Shown: piece by piece, positions 9,343 to 18,677 of the stretch | How the letters are laid out: the number at the start of each line of letters is the position of its first letter | How positions within the stretch are numbered: the first letter of the stretch is position 1 | NCBI RefSeq assembly: GCF_026626665.1 | Contig: NZ_JAPNKE010000002.1 | Coordinates: 8,099,168 to 8,163,167, forward strand | Reading direction: 5' to 3' | Length of the DNA stretch: 64,000 bases | DNA from: Nannocystis pusilla | GTDB lineage: Bacteria; Myxococcota_A; Polyangia; Nannocystales; Nannocystaceae | Translations under genes and position numbers: made by a program | The notes under the pieces: generated by a model | The model's input: the letters and a program-made list of their open reading frames with translations, nothing else | Database searches by the model: none | Told to the model about the DNA's origin: nothing

Positions 9343-10236
9343 GGAGCCGCGCGGACGTCCGCCGACAGGGGCCTGCATCGCGCTCGTCGATCCAGGCGCC
9401 GCGCCGCCGCCCATCCCCGCGAGCGGTCTGCGGCCCGCCGAGCTCTTGCGCGGCTATCACTTCGATCGAGAGGCCGACGGCGAGGGCGAGACGATCGCAG
9501 TCATGAGGACGCGGGCCTCGCAGCCGGGGAAGGTGTCGCGCGGGACGAGGGCATCACAAACGTCGCGCGCGGGGCCGCTGCTGGGGAAGCCGTCGTAGGC
9601 GCCCCAGTCGCCGCTGGCGGCGATCACCGTGACGAGCACGAGCCGTGGCGCGAGCTCGCGTGGAGCGCCCCGGTCTCGCCGGCCCTGCGCGCCGCCACTG
9701 GCCTGCCCGCGCTCGCCGGCAGCGGCGGCGTCAGCGTGCACGTACCGGTGCCCGCGTATCAGCGCGGCGTCCTGCCCGGCGAGTTCTCCCGCGGCCCGGA
9801 TGCCGCCCCCGTGCTCGCCGCCGGCCGCGTCCAGCCCGACGTCTCTTTGATGGCCTGGGGCCCCGAGGCGACCGCCTACGCCTGCCTCCTCGACGGCGAG
9901 TTCCGGGACGACGCCGGCGGCACCAGCCTGGCTGCCCCGATCTGGGCCGGCATCGTCGCCCGCCTCAACCAGCGCCGCCGCGCCCACGGGCTCGCGCGCC
10001 TCGGGCAGGTCCAGCCGCGCCTCTACGCCGCCTGCGCCCGCGACTCCGCCCTGCTGCGCGACATCGTCGACGGTGACACCGACCTCGCGCTGCCGCTGCT
10101 CACAGCCGATGGCGAGCGCCGCTGGCAGGTCCTCCCCGGCTTCCGCGCCGCCCCGGGCTTCGACCCCGCCACCGGCCTCGGCGTGCCCGACGTCGCCAGC
10201 CTCACCGCGACCCTCGGCAGCTCCGATGATTCTTAA
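9343..10236 (+). pseudogene. Scrambled sedolisin (S53) peptidase remnant with an inverted segment
   Basis: Three pieces of one serine-carboxyl peptidase can be read. On the plus strand at 9422-9508, LRPAELLRGYHFDREADGEG leads to ETIAV, the usual opening of an S53 catalytic domain. From about 9509 to 9650 only the minus strand makes sense: VTVIAASGDWGAYDGFP, then CDALVPRDTFPGCEARVL, the segment around the oxyanion Asp. From about 9655 the plus strand resumes with GGVSVHVPVPAYQRG, the catalytic-Ser motif GGTSLAAPIWAGIVARLN, then FDPATGLGVPDV and a TAA stop at 10236. The Glu/Asp catalytic region is absent. This implies at least one inversion plus a deletion. Confidence 0.65.
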
Positions 10237-11974
10237 TCAAGGACATGTCCCTTACGACATGTCCTTCATCATCAAAGCGACTTGCGCCCGACGCGAGCCC
10301 CGCTGCCGCGCGGCGGATCGTCTCGGCCTCGGCGCGCCCGATTTTATAGGAAGCGAACGTCGCGCGATCGATCGCCGCCGCGTCGTCCGGCGCCGCCGCG
10401 ATCAGCGACGCGCGCACCGGCGCAGGCACCTCGGCCCAGCGAGGCACGCGGATCCGCCGCAGATACTGCGCCTGGAACCGCAAGAAGCCGCCCGCCATCT
10501 TGATCCCGTAGTTGGCGACGAACAGCACCGCCAGCGACGAGCGCAGGATCGTCGCCAGCGCCCGCAGGTCCCACGTCGACGACGTCACGTGATAAAGATT
10601 GTGGTGTGGATAATAGCGGCCCTCGTCGTACGCCACCGTCGCCTCGCCCTTGATGTCGGGGATCAGCAGCTTGGGCGTGCGCGTCAGCGCCGGCTCGATG
10701 CGATCGATCGTCCGGTACCACGCCTCCGGGCTGCGCCGGGCCACGTAGCGCCGCTGCAGCGCCTCGCGGTGCCCCCCCACGTACGCCGCGAACTTCGGAT
10801 ACAGACCCGCCTCGGCCAGCCTCCCGTCGGCCTCGAACGGATTGACGATTCCCCGACCGCGCCACGCGATCGTCCCCTCGCGCAGGTCCGCCGCCATCAC
10901 CAGCGGCAGCTTGCGCGCCGGCTCCACCGGCAGCGCGGCGAAGTCGGCGATGAACACCCGGTCGGCGCCGGTCGCCACCCCGATCCCCACCCTGCAGCCG
11001 GCCTCCTCGAGCGTCACGAACTCGCGCTCGAGGCGGCGGAGCACCTCGAGCTGCTCGGCCCCGTCGAGCAACCACGGGTCCTCGCCGCGGACCGCCTGCG
11101 CCACCTCCTCCACGCGCGGGTCGCCGATCGGGCCCTCGCGCGTCATCGCCTGCACCACCGCGGGCAGCTCGCCCTCGATCTGCGGCCTGCGGGCGATCCG
11201 CGTCGTCTCGCCCGGCCCGCGCCGGATCACCGTGATCGCCGGATACGCGAACACCTCCGACTGGAACGCGTCCGTGCCCTCCATGTCGATGTAGTGCGAC
11301 AGGTGATAGTCGCGGGCCACGAGCCCGCGCAGCGGCCCCCCGTAGCGGTTCTTCAGCCAGCGGTTGGCGCAGATGAACGCCAGCCGCCCGCCGTCGCCGA
11401 GCAGCTGCAGTCCGCGCTCGAAGAACGGCACGTACAGGTCGGCGCGGTCGTAGATGGTAGAATAGCGCCGGCGATATTCTGCGAGCAGGGCCTCGGGGAT
11501 CCGCTCCTGCCGCACGTACGGCGGGTTACCGACCACGACGTCGAACGGGCCCGTCAGCGGCGCGAGCAGGAAGTCGTCGCGGGTCAGCCACGCGTCGCAC
11601 AGCCAGCTCGCGTCGCGCCCGCTCGCCCCCCACCGGCGCAGGCGCGCCAGCAAGCGCTCGCGCGTGCGCGCGAACGACTCCGCGTGGACCTCGACCCCGC
11701 GCACCGCCTTACCGAGCCTCCGGGCGTCCTCGGGCCCGATGCCCGCGGACGCGCCAGCGCTCAGCAATCTCTCGACGATCGCCAGCAGAAAATCACCCGC
11801 GCCGAACGACGGCTCGAGCACCGACCAATCGTGAAGCGGCCGATCGGCCGTGTAACCTGCCAGGTCCAGCAGCGCCTCGACCACCTCGGGACGCGTGAAC
11901 ACGGCCCCGCGCTCGCTCGCGTCGGCCCCCGCGAGGCGGGACCTGGGCGCGCGGGTCTCGAGCGACGACTGCAC
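10202..11974 (-). CDS. Eco57I-like N6-adenine DNA methyltransferase
   Basis: A class gamma adenine methylase acting on DNA. The AdoMet site is VLEPSFGAGDFL, the catalytic motif IV is VVVGNPPYVRQE, and the C-terminal half (TRIARRPQIEGELP to NLYHVTSSTWD) looks like the TaqI/Eco57I-type target-recognition domain. No nuclease motif is evident in the 590 residues, so it may be an orphan methylase or the M part of a split system; the HsdR_N-type gene lies 2.2 kb away with two peptidase genes between. GTG 11974 is preferred because homology begins soon after (GAVFTRPEVVEALLDL), although the frame is open to 12124. The last 15 residues (GHVVRDMSLIKN) are encoded by hairpin repeats, suggesting a run-on C-terminus. 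Confidence 0.85.
   Translation of the reverse strand: MQSSLETRAPRSRLAGADASERGAVFTRPEVVEALLDLAGYTADRPLHDWSVLEPSFGAGDFLLAIVERLLSAGASAGIGPEDARRLGKAVRGVEVHAESFARTRERLLARLRRWGASGRDASWLCDAWLTRDDFLLAPLTGPFDVVVGNPPYVRQERIPEALLAEYRRRYSTIYDRADLYVPFFERGLQLLGDGGRLAFICANRWLKNRYGGPLRGLVARDYHLSHYIDMEGTDAFQSEVFAYPAITVIRRGPGETTRIARRPQIEGELPAVVQAMTREGPIGDPRVEEVAQAVRGEDPWLLDGAEQLEVLRRLEREFVTLEEAGCRVGIGVATGADRVFIADFAALPVEPARKLPLVMAADLREGTIAWRGRGIVNPFEADGRLAEAGLYPKFAAYVGGHREALQRRYVARRSPEAWYRTIDRIEPALTRTPKLLIPDIKGEATVAYDEGRYYPHHNLYHVTSSTWDLRALATILRSSLAVLFVANYGIKMAGGFLRFQAQYLRRIRVPRWAEVPAPVRASLIAAAPDDAAAIDRATFASYKIGRAEAETIRRAAAGLASGASRFDDEGHVVRDMSLIKNHRSCRGSR
10241..10264. repeat. Tandem hairpin repeat copies between convergent genes
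   Basis: GGACATGTCC (10241-10250) and GACATGTCC (10256-10264), lying just past the sedolisin stop and inside the 3' end of the methylase frame. Confidence 0.7.
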
Positions 11975-12266
11975 GGGCTTGCGAGATCTTAGCGTGTCCT
12001 GCCCGCGGGTACTGCGCTCGCGCACCGCAAATCGGCCGGGCACCCGCCGATCGCTCGCGGTCGTCGGGCCTGCGGCTGCCGAGCTGCACGTGGCGAATGA
12101 CATGCCGGCCAGGGCCGGCTGCACGCCCCACCTGCACCGCCGGCGCGTCGAGCCGCTGCCGCCGACGAGGGCGGACCTCGCCGGCCTCCTCGCCGCGTCC
12201 CCGTCCCCGGCCTCGCGCGCGGTCGCTGCCCGCGCCCTTGCTCGCGGTCCTACACTCCCGCGCGAG

Positions 12267-13223
12267 ATGCCGCGGCTGCTCGACTATCCCAGCCAGTGCG
12301 CCGAGCTCGAGAAGATGGCCCGCCTCGAGCCGCGTCCGCCCGCGACCGCCGGGCCTGCGCCGCTCGCTGCCCCCTCGTCCGCGCACGCCTGCCTCGTGTG
12401 CGGCGCCAGCCCGGCCCGGGCCTGCCTCGGCTGCGACGGCGTCGCTTACTGCGGCGACCCGCACCGCGAGCTCGACCGTCGCTGGCACGGCTTCGTCTGC
12501 CCCGCCCTGCGGCGCATCGCCGACGACCTCGCCTTCCTCGCCGAGCACCCGCGCGACCGCCTCGAGGCCGTCTTCCTCGCCCGCGCGCGGCGCAGCGACC
12601 TCGTCCCGACTGGCTGGGACGACTGGCTCGGCCCCGAGCTCTCCCCTCCCCTGCGACGCTGCCTGAGCGACCTGGCCACGCGTCCGCTGACCCTCGCCCA
12701 CGTCCTCACATTGCTCTCAGAACATGTCCTGAAGACCACATCCGAGACGACCTCCGTCCACGTGATCGCCGCCGCCCAGCGCGAGCGCGACGTCTCGCCC
12801 GCGCTGTGGCGCGGCCTCGAGCCGCTGTTCCCCGGGCGCCGCTTCGCCATCACCCTCGTCGGCCCCGAGCTGCTCGCGGGCGACCTCGGACCGGCGGTGC
12901 GGGCCGTGCAGGGCCTGTACCGGCGCGCGCTGTGGACCGAGCTCGGGCGGCCCGACCTCGTCATCGGCTACGACTGCGGCCTCCTCCTCTATCCCTCGTG
13001 GAAGCCGACCATGCACGAGCTGCGCGGCTCGGGCGTCCCGTTTGCGATCACCAGCTATCGCGGGTGGGAGGCCGCCGGCGAGGCACGCGTGCTCAGGGCC
13101 ATCGGCGCCGAGCCGCTGCTGGCCCCGGCGCCGAACCCGTTCGCCTCGCTCTCGGCCCGGCGCTCGACCACGATCGCCAACGACCTCGCCTGCGACAACG
13201 CCTTCCTCAGCGCCTGGCGCTGA
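12267..13223 (+). CDS. MYND zinc-finger / MSS51-like C-terminal domain protein
   Basis: A 318-residue protein with a MYND-type zinc finger near residues 47-85: CLVCG, ACLGCDGVAYCG, then H and RRWHGFVC, giving the C-C-C-C-C-C-H-C spacing. The C-terminal 150 residues (SVHVIAAAQRERD, ITLVGPELL, RPDLVIGYDCGL, SWKPTMHELRGSGVP, ITSYRGWEA) follow the pattern of the mitochondrial splicing suppressor 51 C-terminal domain. In eukaryotes this pair occurs in MSS51/zf-MYND proteins; in bacteria it is rare. The role is likely protein-protein interaction, partner unknown. ATG 12267. A half copy of the dispersed repeat encodes EHVLK at 12722. The two domain names are motif-based. Confidence 0.75.
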   Translation: MPRLLDYPSQCAELEKMARLEPRPPATAGPAPLAAPSSAHACLVCGASPARACLGCDGVAYCGDPHRELDRRWHGFVCPALRRIADDLAFLAEHPRDRLEAVFLARARRSDLVPTGWDDWLGPELSPPLRRCLSDLATRPLTLAHVLTLLSEHVLKTTSETTSVHVIAAAQRERDVSPALWRGLEPLFPGRRFAITLVGPELLAGDLGPAVRAVQGLYRRALWTELGRPDLVIGYDCGLLLYPSWKPTMHELRGSGVPFAITSYRGWEAAGEARVLRAIGAEPLLAPAPNPFASLSARRSTTIANDLACDNAFLSAWR

Positions 13224-13272
13224 GCGCCCTGCCCTGATTCGCGCCCGCCGCGAGATCGGCGCTGCCCTCCCA

Positions 13273-14618
13273 CTATTTGTGGACGATCTCGAACTCGTCG
13301 ATCACGTCGCCCTTGATATTTTTAAAATATCCCTGGGCCGCGTTGGGGTCGCCGTCGACGAAGAAGCGGAGGAACAGGGCCCCGTGCTCGGCCTCGAAGT
13401 TCTCCTCCTCGACCCCGTTCTTGAGCCAGTAATTCTTCGTGTAGACGGAGCCCCACCAGTCCTCGTCGCCGTGGAGGCCCGAGTCCCAGTCGCGGATGCT
13501 CTTGCCGCCGAGGCCCGACACCACCGAGAAAGTGCGCCCCGGGCCCACCTCCAACAACTCGGCCATCCCGGTGGCACCATGGGATGCACCCTTGTTACCC
13601 ACGTCGGTGAGCGTGCGCGTGCGCGCGTACGAGTGCTCGTGGCCCATGGCGATGATCGACCCGTCGTTCTGGCACGACTGCAGCGCCTTCCACGTCAGGT
13701 CGTCGGGCTTGTCGCCGGCCTGCAGGTCGCGCTGGTTCTTGTGGAACGTGCAGAGGCTCCACAGGTGGTCGTCGGCCGCCAGCACCTGGGCGATGTGCTT
13801 CTCGTGGTCGCCGTCGGAGCCCTTGGTGCCGAGGCCCGACAGCACGAAGTGGAGCCCGCGGTACGTGCAGCTCGACTTGACCCCGAGGTCGCCCTCGCAG
13901 CTGGCGCCGGCGATCTTCGCCAGGCGGGCCTTCAGCTTGTCCTGGTAGCCTGACCACGCGTCGGTGTCGTGATTGCCGATCACCCCGAACACCGGGAAGC
14001 TGTCGCCGAGCACGCTCTCCATCTCGCTGGCCCACGCGTCGGGGTCGTCGCCGTAGTCGAAGTCGCCGAGGATGATGACGAAGTCGGCCTTCTCGCTCAG
14101 CAGCAGCTCGTACACCGCCTTGGTGTCGCTGCCGGTGCCCTGGTCGCCGATCAGCGCCACCAGCAGGTTCTCGTCGGTGGCGTTGTCGGGGGCCGGCTTG
14201 CCCTGCCCGCCGGTCGTGCCGTCGCCCGTCGTCCCGCTCGTGCCGCTCGTGCCAGTCGTCGTCGCGTCAGGTCCGGGGTCTGTCGTCGCCGGCGCGTCCT
14301 GCGTCGTCGTCGGCACACCGCCGCTCGTGGTCAGGCCCGTTGTTTCGAACGCCCCGCTCAGGTTGCCGGTGGTGGACGCGCCGCCCGTGGTCGGCGCCGG
14401 CTCTGCGGCGGTCCCGCCGTCGGTGCTCCCTTGGGCTCCCCGCCGGTCGACCCACTGCTGCTCGTGTCGGCCTCGGTGAGCCCCGTCGACGCCGGCGACG
14501 TATAGCCGCTCGTGCCGAGGGTCGCGCTGCTGAATCCGGATTGTTCGGTCCCCGCGCCGCTCGAACAGGCGATGCCCAGACACGCAGGGAGGCCCAGGAG
14601 GAAATGACGGGAGTGCAT
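13273..14618 (-). CDS. Metallophosphoesterase lipoprotein, one frame break
   Basis: A surface or periplasmic calcineurin-like phosphoesterase. The ATG at 14618 opens a lipoprotein signal (LLGLPACLGIAC), followed by a Ser/Thr/Gly linker of roughly 120 residues. The catalytic domain has the full two-metal set: Asp in ALIGDQGTGS, GDFDYGDD, GNHD in FGVIGNHDTD, the His in STCHKN-like LCTFHKNQ and GHEHSYAR. It ends in a beta-sandwich region (LFLRFFVDGDP). The signal peptide and the enzyme are in different frames: a single G appears lost near 14431 inside the linker (AAGGGAGC). Purple-acid-phosphatase-like secreted enzymes are the nearest analogues. It converges on the MYND gene. Confidence 0.85.
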
Positions 14619-15531
14619 AAGAAAGCAAGCTACTCCAGTTCATCGACGCGGTGTACACATTGATTTCGGCGCCGATACCGCCATTCGCATCCCTGGAGCC
14701 AGCAGTCCCGGCCACAGAACGCTGTGTCGCCCCAGATCTGACCGCTTCCTGCACCGGTGCGCAGGGCCAAACATCGCAGCAATCACGGCACAAATTGTGG
14801 CATACCGCGCCTGAAACGGCTCGCAGGCGCGCCACTGTCACATCCAACGCGGCACTCCATCCCACTCTCACAGACAGCTCGGATGAGTGACGATTCATCG
14901 GCGGTGACAACGCGAATGCGTGAAGTCCGCGACTCACGATGACAGGATCGTGACGCTCGCGATGGACGGCGACGGTGTGACGTGAACACCCGCATCAATC
15001 CACATTCATTTTTCATGAGAGGCGCGGATCGTTTCTCGAATTCGTCGACCCCTCACGGGGGCCGTCATCGACCATTGCGGTGGAGCCGGGTCTCCCCTGC
15101 CGCGCAGAGACCTGGGCCGCACTCGCTGAAGCGCTCGTCGCCGGCGCATCCGTCTTCTTTGACGCGCCGGTCGCCTCGCGGACGCAGGCCGAGCGCGCGA
15201 TCACCTGTCCTCGAGGACATCCAGGCCCGTGCACCCGTCGAGGTCGTCGCGGTCGAAGTCGCTAGCGCGATCCAGGCCGACCAGGCGAGGACGCGAGCGC
15301 GGCGCATGGGGGTAGGCCTTATGGATCTCCGGTCTCTGACAGATCCGCGCGCGCACCGTCTCGAGTTCGCCCGGGCGCGTGGGCTGAAGCGTCGCCGGCG
15401 AGCCCCACGCACCCCGCCGGCGCGCGCGAAGGGCTGCGACAAGCGGCCGCAGCGCGGCCCTGCCGCCGCCTCGGCTACAGTGATCCGCCGGTCCGCTCGC
15501 CGCCGGCGTACGTACCGCGAACCCACTCGCC
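14619..15531. other. Intergenic stretch without a convincing gene
   Basis: Some 900 bases between divergent lipoprotein genes. Short frames occur on both strands, but none has a protein-like composition or a ribosome site I trust. It contains one perfect hairpin repeat at 15206-15219 and a somewhat less GC-rich part at 14650-15030. It probably holds the promoters of both flanking genes. Confidence 0.5.
15206..15219. repeat. Dispersed hairpin repeat copy (perfect)
   Basis: TGTCC, loop TCGA, GGACA. Intergenic. Confidence 0.7.
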
Positions 15532-16014
15532 ATGAAGACGAACCTCGCGCCCCTGCTCCTCGCCCTGGCCGCCTGCGGGACCACCCATTCCGGCACCGAC
15601 CACGACTCGCACGACACCAGCGGCGACCACGCGCACAGCTCGACCACCGGCACCACCGACAGCACCGCCGGCACCACCGCGCACGAGCACACCACCGAGC
15701 ACGAGCACGCCACCGAGCCGACGTCGACCGACCACGAGCACACCTCGACCGCGGCGACGACGGACGGCAGCTCGCCCGCCGCCGATTATTGCGAGTGCAT
15801 GCTGGTCTATTGCCACGACCAGTATCACGGCACCTGGGGCGAGGAGCACCCGCAATCGGAGAACAACTGCAACGCCGACGCGGCGATGCTGCCGACCGTG
15901 GGCATGCCGACGATGTCCGGCAATTCGCTGGAGTGCCGGCTGTATCACTGCGAGCAGGCGGCCGGCGACGAATCGCAGTGCGAGGCCGCCATCGGCGGCG
16001 CGCCGTGTGCATGA
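15532..16014 (+). CDS. His-rich, Cys-rich lipoprotein
   Basis: A 160-residue lipoprotein: MKTNLAPLLLALAAC gives the lipobox. Residues 18-75 are a low-complexity linker rich in His, Thr, Glu and Asp (HTTEHEHATEP, STDHEHTS), a plausible metal-binding segment. The C-terminal domain holds about eight Cys in a regular pattern (YCECMLVYCHDQYHG, ENNCN, ECRLYHCEQ, QCEAA, CA), suggesting a small disulphide-bonded fold. It precedes an MbnP-like gene by 103 bases in the same direction, so a shared role in copper or other metal handling is an inference. Function is not known. Confidence 0.75.
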   Translation: MKTNLAPLLLALAACGTTHSGTDHDSHDTSGDHAHSSTTGTTDSTAGTTAHEHTTEHEHATEPTSTDHEHTSTAATTDGSSPAADYCECMLVYCHDQYHGTWGEEHPQSENNCNADAAMLPTVGMPTMSGNSLECRLYHCEQAAGDESQCEAAIGGAPCA

Positions 16015-16117
16015 TCCCTGCGAATTCGCCGGCAGAACGGTGAAAACCATCGGTCCGCCGACGGACGTCCGGGCCCGTCTCCGGCCCGTCCGCGGCCGCC
16101 TCGGCTAAACTGGACGG

Positions 16118-16957
16118 ATGCGCGCGCTCCTCGTGTCCCTCGCCGTCCTCGCTGCCTGCACCGAACGCGACACTGACGACGGCACCATCGAGCTGTTCTT
16201 CCGCCCCACCGTCGCCGGCTCTTACTTCAGCTGCAACGAGGTGTACCCCGAGGCCGTCGCCGACGTGAAGCCGCAGGACTTCCGCGTGTTCGTACACGCC
16301 ATCCGCCTCGTCACCGCCGACGGCACCGAGCACCCGCTGGAGCTGATCGACGACGGCCAGTTCCAGGCCCGCGGCGTCGCCCTCCTCGACTTCGAGGACG
16401 CCAGCGGCGAGTGCCGCCGCGGCACCCCTGCCCTCAACAAGACGATCCGCGGCGTCCTCTCCGAGGCCCACCGCAGCGAGCGCGCCGACTACGTCGGCCT
16501 CCGCTTCCGCGTCGGCGTCCCGCCCGAGCTCGACCTCGCCGACCCGGCCGATCTGCCCGCCCCGCTCGGCGAACCCACCCTGCGCTCCGCGGTCACCGGC
16601 GCCCACGTCTTCTTCGCCGCGTGGGGCAAGTTCGAGCCCCACTCCGCCGCCGACCCCATCTTCTCCGGCGTCGGCGTCGACCTCGGCGCCGACGGCTGCC
16701 TCGGCACGTGCCAGCGCCCCAATCAATTCGACGTCGCCCTCGACGGCTTCGACCTCGAGACGAGCACCATCATCGCCGACTGGCGCAGCGTCTTCGACGG
16801 CCTCGACCTGCGCTTCTGCAGCCAGGGCGCCGGCGCGCCGTGCGGCTGCTGGTCGCGCCTCGTCGACCCGCTGTGCCCGCAATTGTTGCCTCGCCTCGGC
16901 GTCGACCTGGCCAGCGGCGCCAGCACCGGCGCGCAGGTCGTCTTCCGCGTCGACTGA
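16118..16957 (+). CDS. MbnP-like copper-binding domain lipoprotein
   Basis: A 279-residue secreted protein resembling the MbnP (metallo-mystery pair, four-Cys) family. Features include DFRVFVHAIRLVTADG, VALLDFEDASGEC, TIRGVLSEAHRSERADYVGL and LRFRVGVPPELD, the order found in MbnP proteins. Conserved Cys occur in SCNEVY, GECRRG, DGCLGTC, FCSQGAGAPCGCW and PLCPQL. The signal peptide (MRALLVSLAVLAAC) carries a lipobox. In other bacteria MbnP pairs with the dihaem enzyme MbnH; no MbnH gene is seen here, although a two-haem-site cytochrome lipoprotein lies at 23 kb. The assignment rests on motif order only. Confidence 0.65.
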   Translation: MRALLVSLAVLAACTERDTDDGTIELFFRPTVAGSYFSCNEVYPEAVADVKPQDFRVFVHAIRLVTADGTEHPLELIDDGQFQARGVALLDFEDASGECRRGTPALNKTIRGVLSEAHRSERADYVGLRFRVGVPPELDLADPADLPAPLGEPTLRSAVTGAHVFFAAWGKFEPHSAADPIFSGVGVDLGADGCLGTCQRPNQFDVALDGFDLETSTIIADWRSVFDGLDLRFCSQGAGAPCGCWSRLVDPLCPQLLPRLGVDLASGASTGAQVVFRVD

Positions 16958-17051
16958 CCGCCGCACATCGAGCCGCACCGTCGCGCGCGGTGCTGCTCGC
17001 CCGGGACATCGCAGCGCCCTGTCGCCGCCGATCCGATCGGCGCGCCCGTCG

Positions 17052-18577
17052 TCATCGATCGGGCGACATGGGGGGAGACCGCGCGGGGGTCGAGCCGCGC
17101 GCATTCACGGCGAGAATCCTATTCGTTCGCGGGAGCGAGCGCGAGCAATGGGCGGTCGCCGCGGCGATGAGGTTACCGCCGGGCCTCTGGGCGTCGCGGA
17201 GCAGGCCCGCGCGCTCTTGCGGATCTTCGCAGCAATTGGCGAGCTCGACGCGCAATCGGCTATACACGTCCGACTCACCGTCACCGGCGAGGCCGGCGCG
17301 GAACGCCGCGACCGCCTCGGCCTCGCGCCCGAGCTGCACGAGCTGCTTGCCGCGCAGCAGATGCAGCAGCGCCAGCCGCGGCGCTGCTGTCAATGCCCCT
17401 TCGGACAGGTGGAGCTTCTCCTCGGGCGCCATCGGCCCGTCCTGTAGCGCGTGCGCGACGAGGAAGATCTCGTGCGCGACGGCCCCGGCCGCGAGCTGAC
17501 CCGCGAGCCAGCGATCGGAGCGGCAGTGGAACCACCCGGGCGCCAGGCCCTCGACTTCCGCGTAGGCGGCCTCCGCTTCGGCGTAGCGTCGCAGGTGGAG
17601 CAGGGTGAAGGCGGCCTGGTAACGACAGTGTGGATCGTGGCGATCGGCGGCCGCAGCCCGCTCGAAATGAGCGAGGGCCTCGGCATGTTCGCCCTCGCCG
17701 CCGCGAGCCTCGCCCGCTTCGGTGGCCGCGGTCGCGCGGCGCAGGGTGATCCGGTCGCGCTCGAACACGAAGCGGACATGCCCCGTCGCCAGGGATTGCA
17801 GCTCGTCGAGCTCGTGCGGCGCGCCGTCGATCACCGCCAGCACGCGGTTGCGCGGCTCCCCTGCGGCGACCCGCGCGGCCCGGCGCAGACGTCGACGCTG
17901 CACCGCTGGATCGGCGGCCAGCTCGGCCAGCCTGCGCGCGCACGCGGCCGCGGCCTCGCGCTGCTCGAGCCAGCGATGGGCCTCGAACAGATTGCCGAGG
18001 TAGATCTGCACGCCCTCCGCGTCGCCGGCCTGCTCGCACAGCGCCAGCGCCTGCTGCATGTACGGCAGCGCCTGCTCGGCCTCGCCGAGCTCGAAGTGAC
18101 ACTCGCCGATCCGCCCGAGCGTGATCGGCAGCAGCGCCTCGACTCCGCTGCCCTGGAGGCCCTCGACCTCGGGCAGCACGCGCGTCAACAGGTCGCGCGC
18201 GGCCGCGAAGTCGAGCGCGCCGATCAGCGCCTCGGCCTGGCGCAGCGCCTCTTGCCAGCGCAGCAACGGATTGTCGCGCGGCGCGCCCATCAGCCGCTGG
18301 AACAGCGAGGCGTCGCCCAGCTCTTGCGCGAACACCTGAGCGATCGCCACCAGCGCCTGGACGTGCGACTGCATCGCCGCAGGGTCGGACCGCAGATGCT
18401 CCGGGACCTTTTGCCAGGTCGGAAACTGGCTCACGACCGCCTGTCGATGCGCGCGGCAGAGCTTCGCCAGCCGCGACAGGTCGCCGTGCGCCGCGGCGTC
18501 GAACAGCTGGAGACGGAGCTGCTCGGGGTCGTCGATGCCGGCGCTGCGCTTGCCGAAGAGGCGGTCGAAAATCCCAT
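17052..18577 (-). CDS. TPR-repeat protein, frame break near start
   Basis: A roughly 508-residue helical-repeat protein. Tetratricopeptide-like units are seen in ALRQAEALIGALDFAAARDL, LGRIGECHFELGEAEQALPY, YLGNLFEAHRWLEQREAAAA and YQAAFTLLHLRRYAEAEAAY. The natural start is ATG 18577, giving MG-IFDRLFGKRSAGID, but one G seems missing just after the start (ATGGGATT), so only a GTG at 18434 opens the intact frame. The N-terminal segment DPEQLRLQLFDAAAHGDLSR is clearly coding, which supports the longer gene. The role is probably scaffolding. The final 40 residues (GSTPARSPPMSPDR) are low complexity and may be a run-on. It follows the nrd operon on the same strand. Confidence 0.75.
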
Positions 18578-18677
18578 GGAGCGGCTCCTCGCCGCCATGA
18601 TAGCCGAACCGGCCCGCGTTCGCGGCGGCGCGCGGAGGGAGCCGGGACTACGTTCCTCCTCGCGCCGCGCGCGACCG

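Noticed and set aside
10241..10250. GGACATGTCC as a p53-type or LexA operator
   Set aside because: Chance match to a eukaryotic half-site; it belongs to the dispersed repeat.
6765..11974. Complete restriction-modification operon
   Set aside because: The two candidate genes are 2 kb apart with unrelated genes between and no helicase or specificity subunit.
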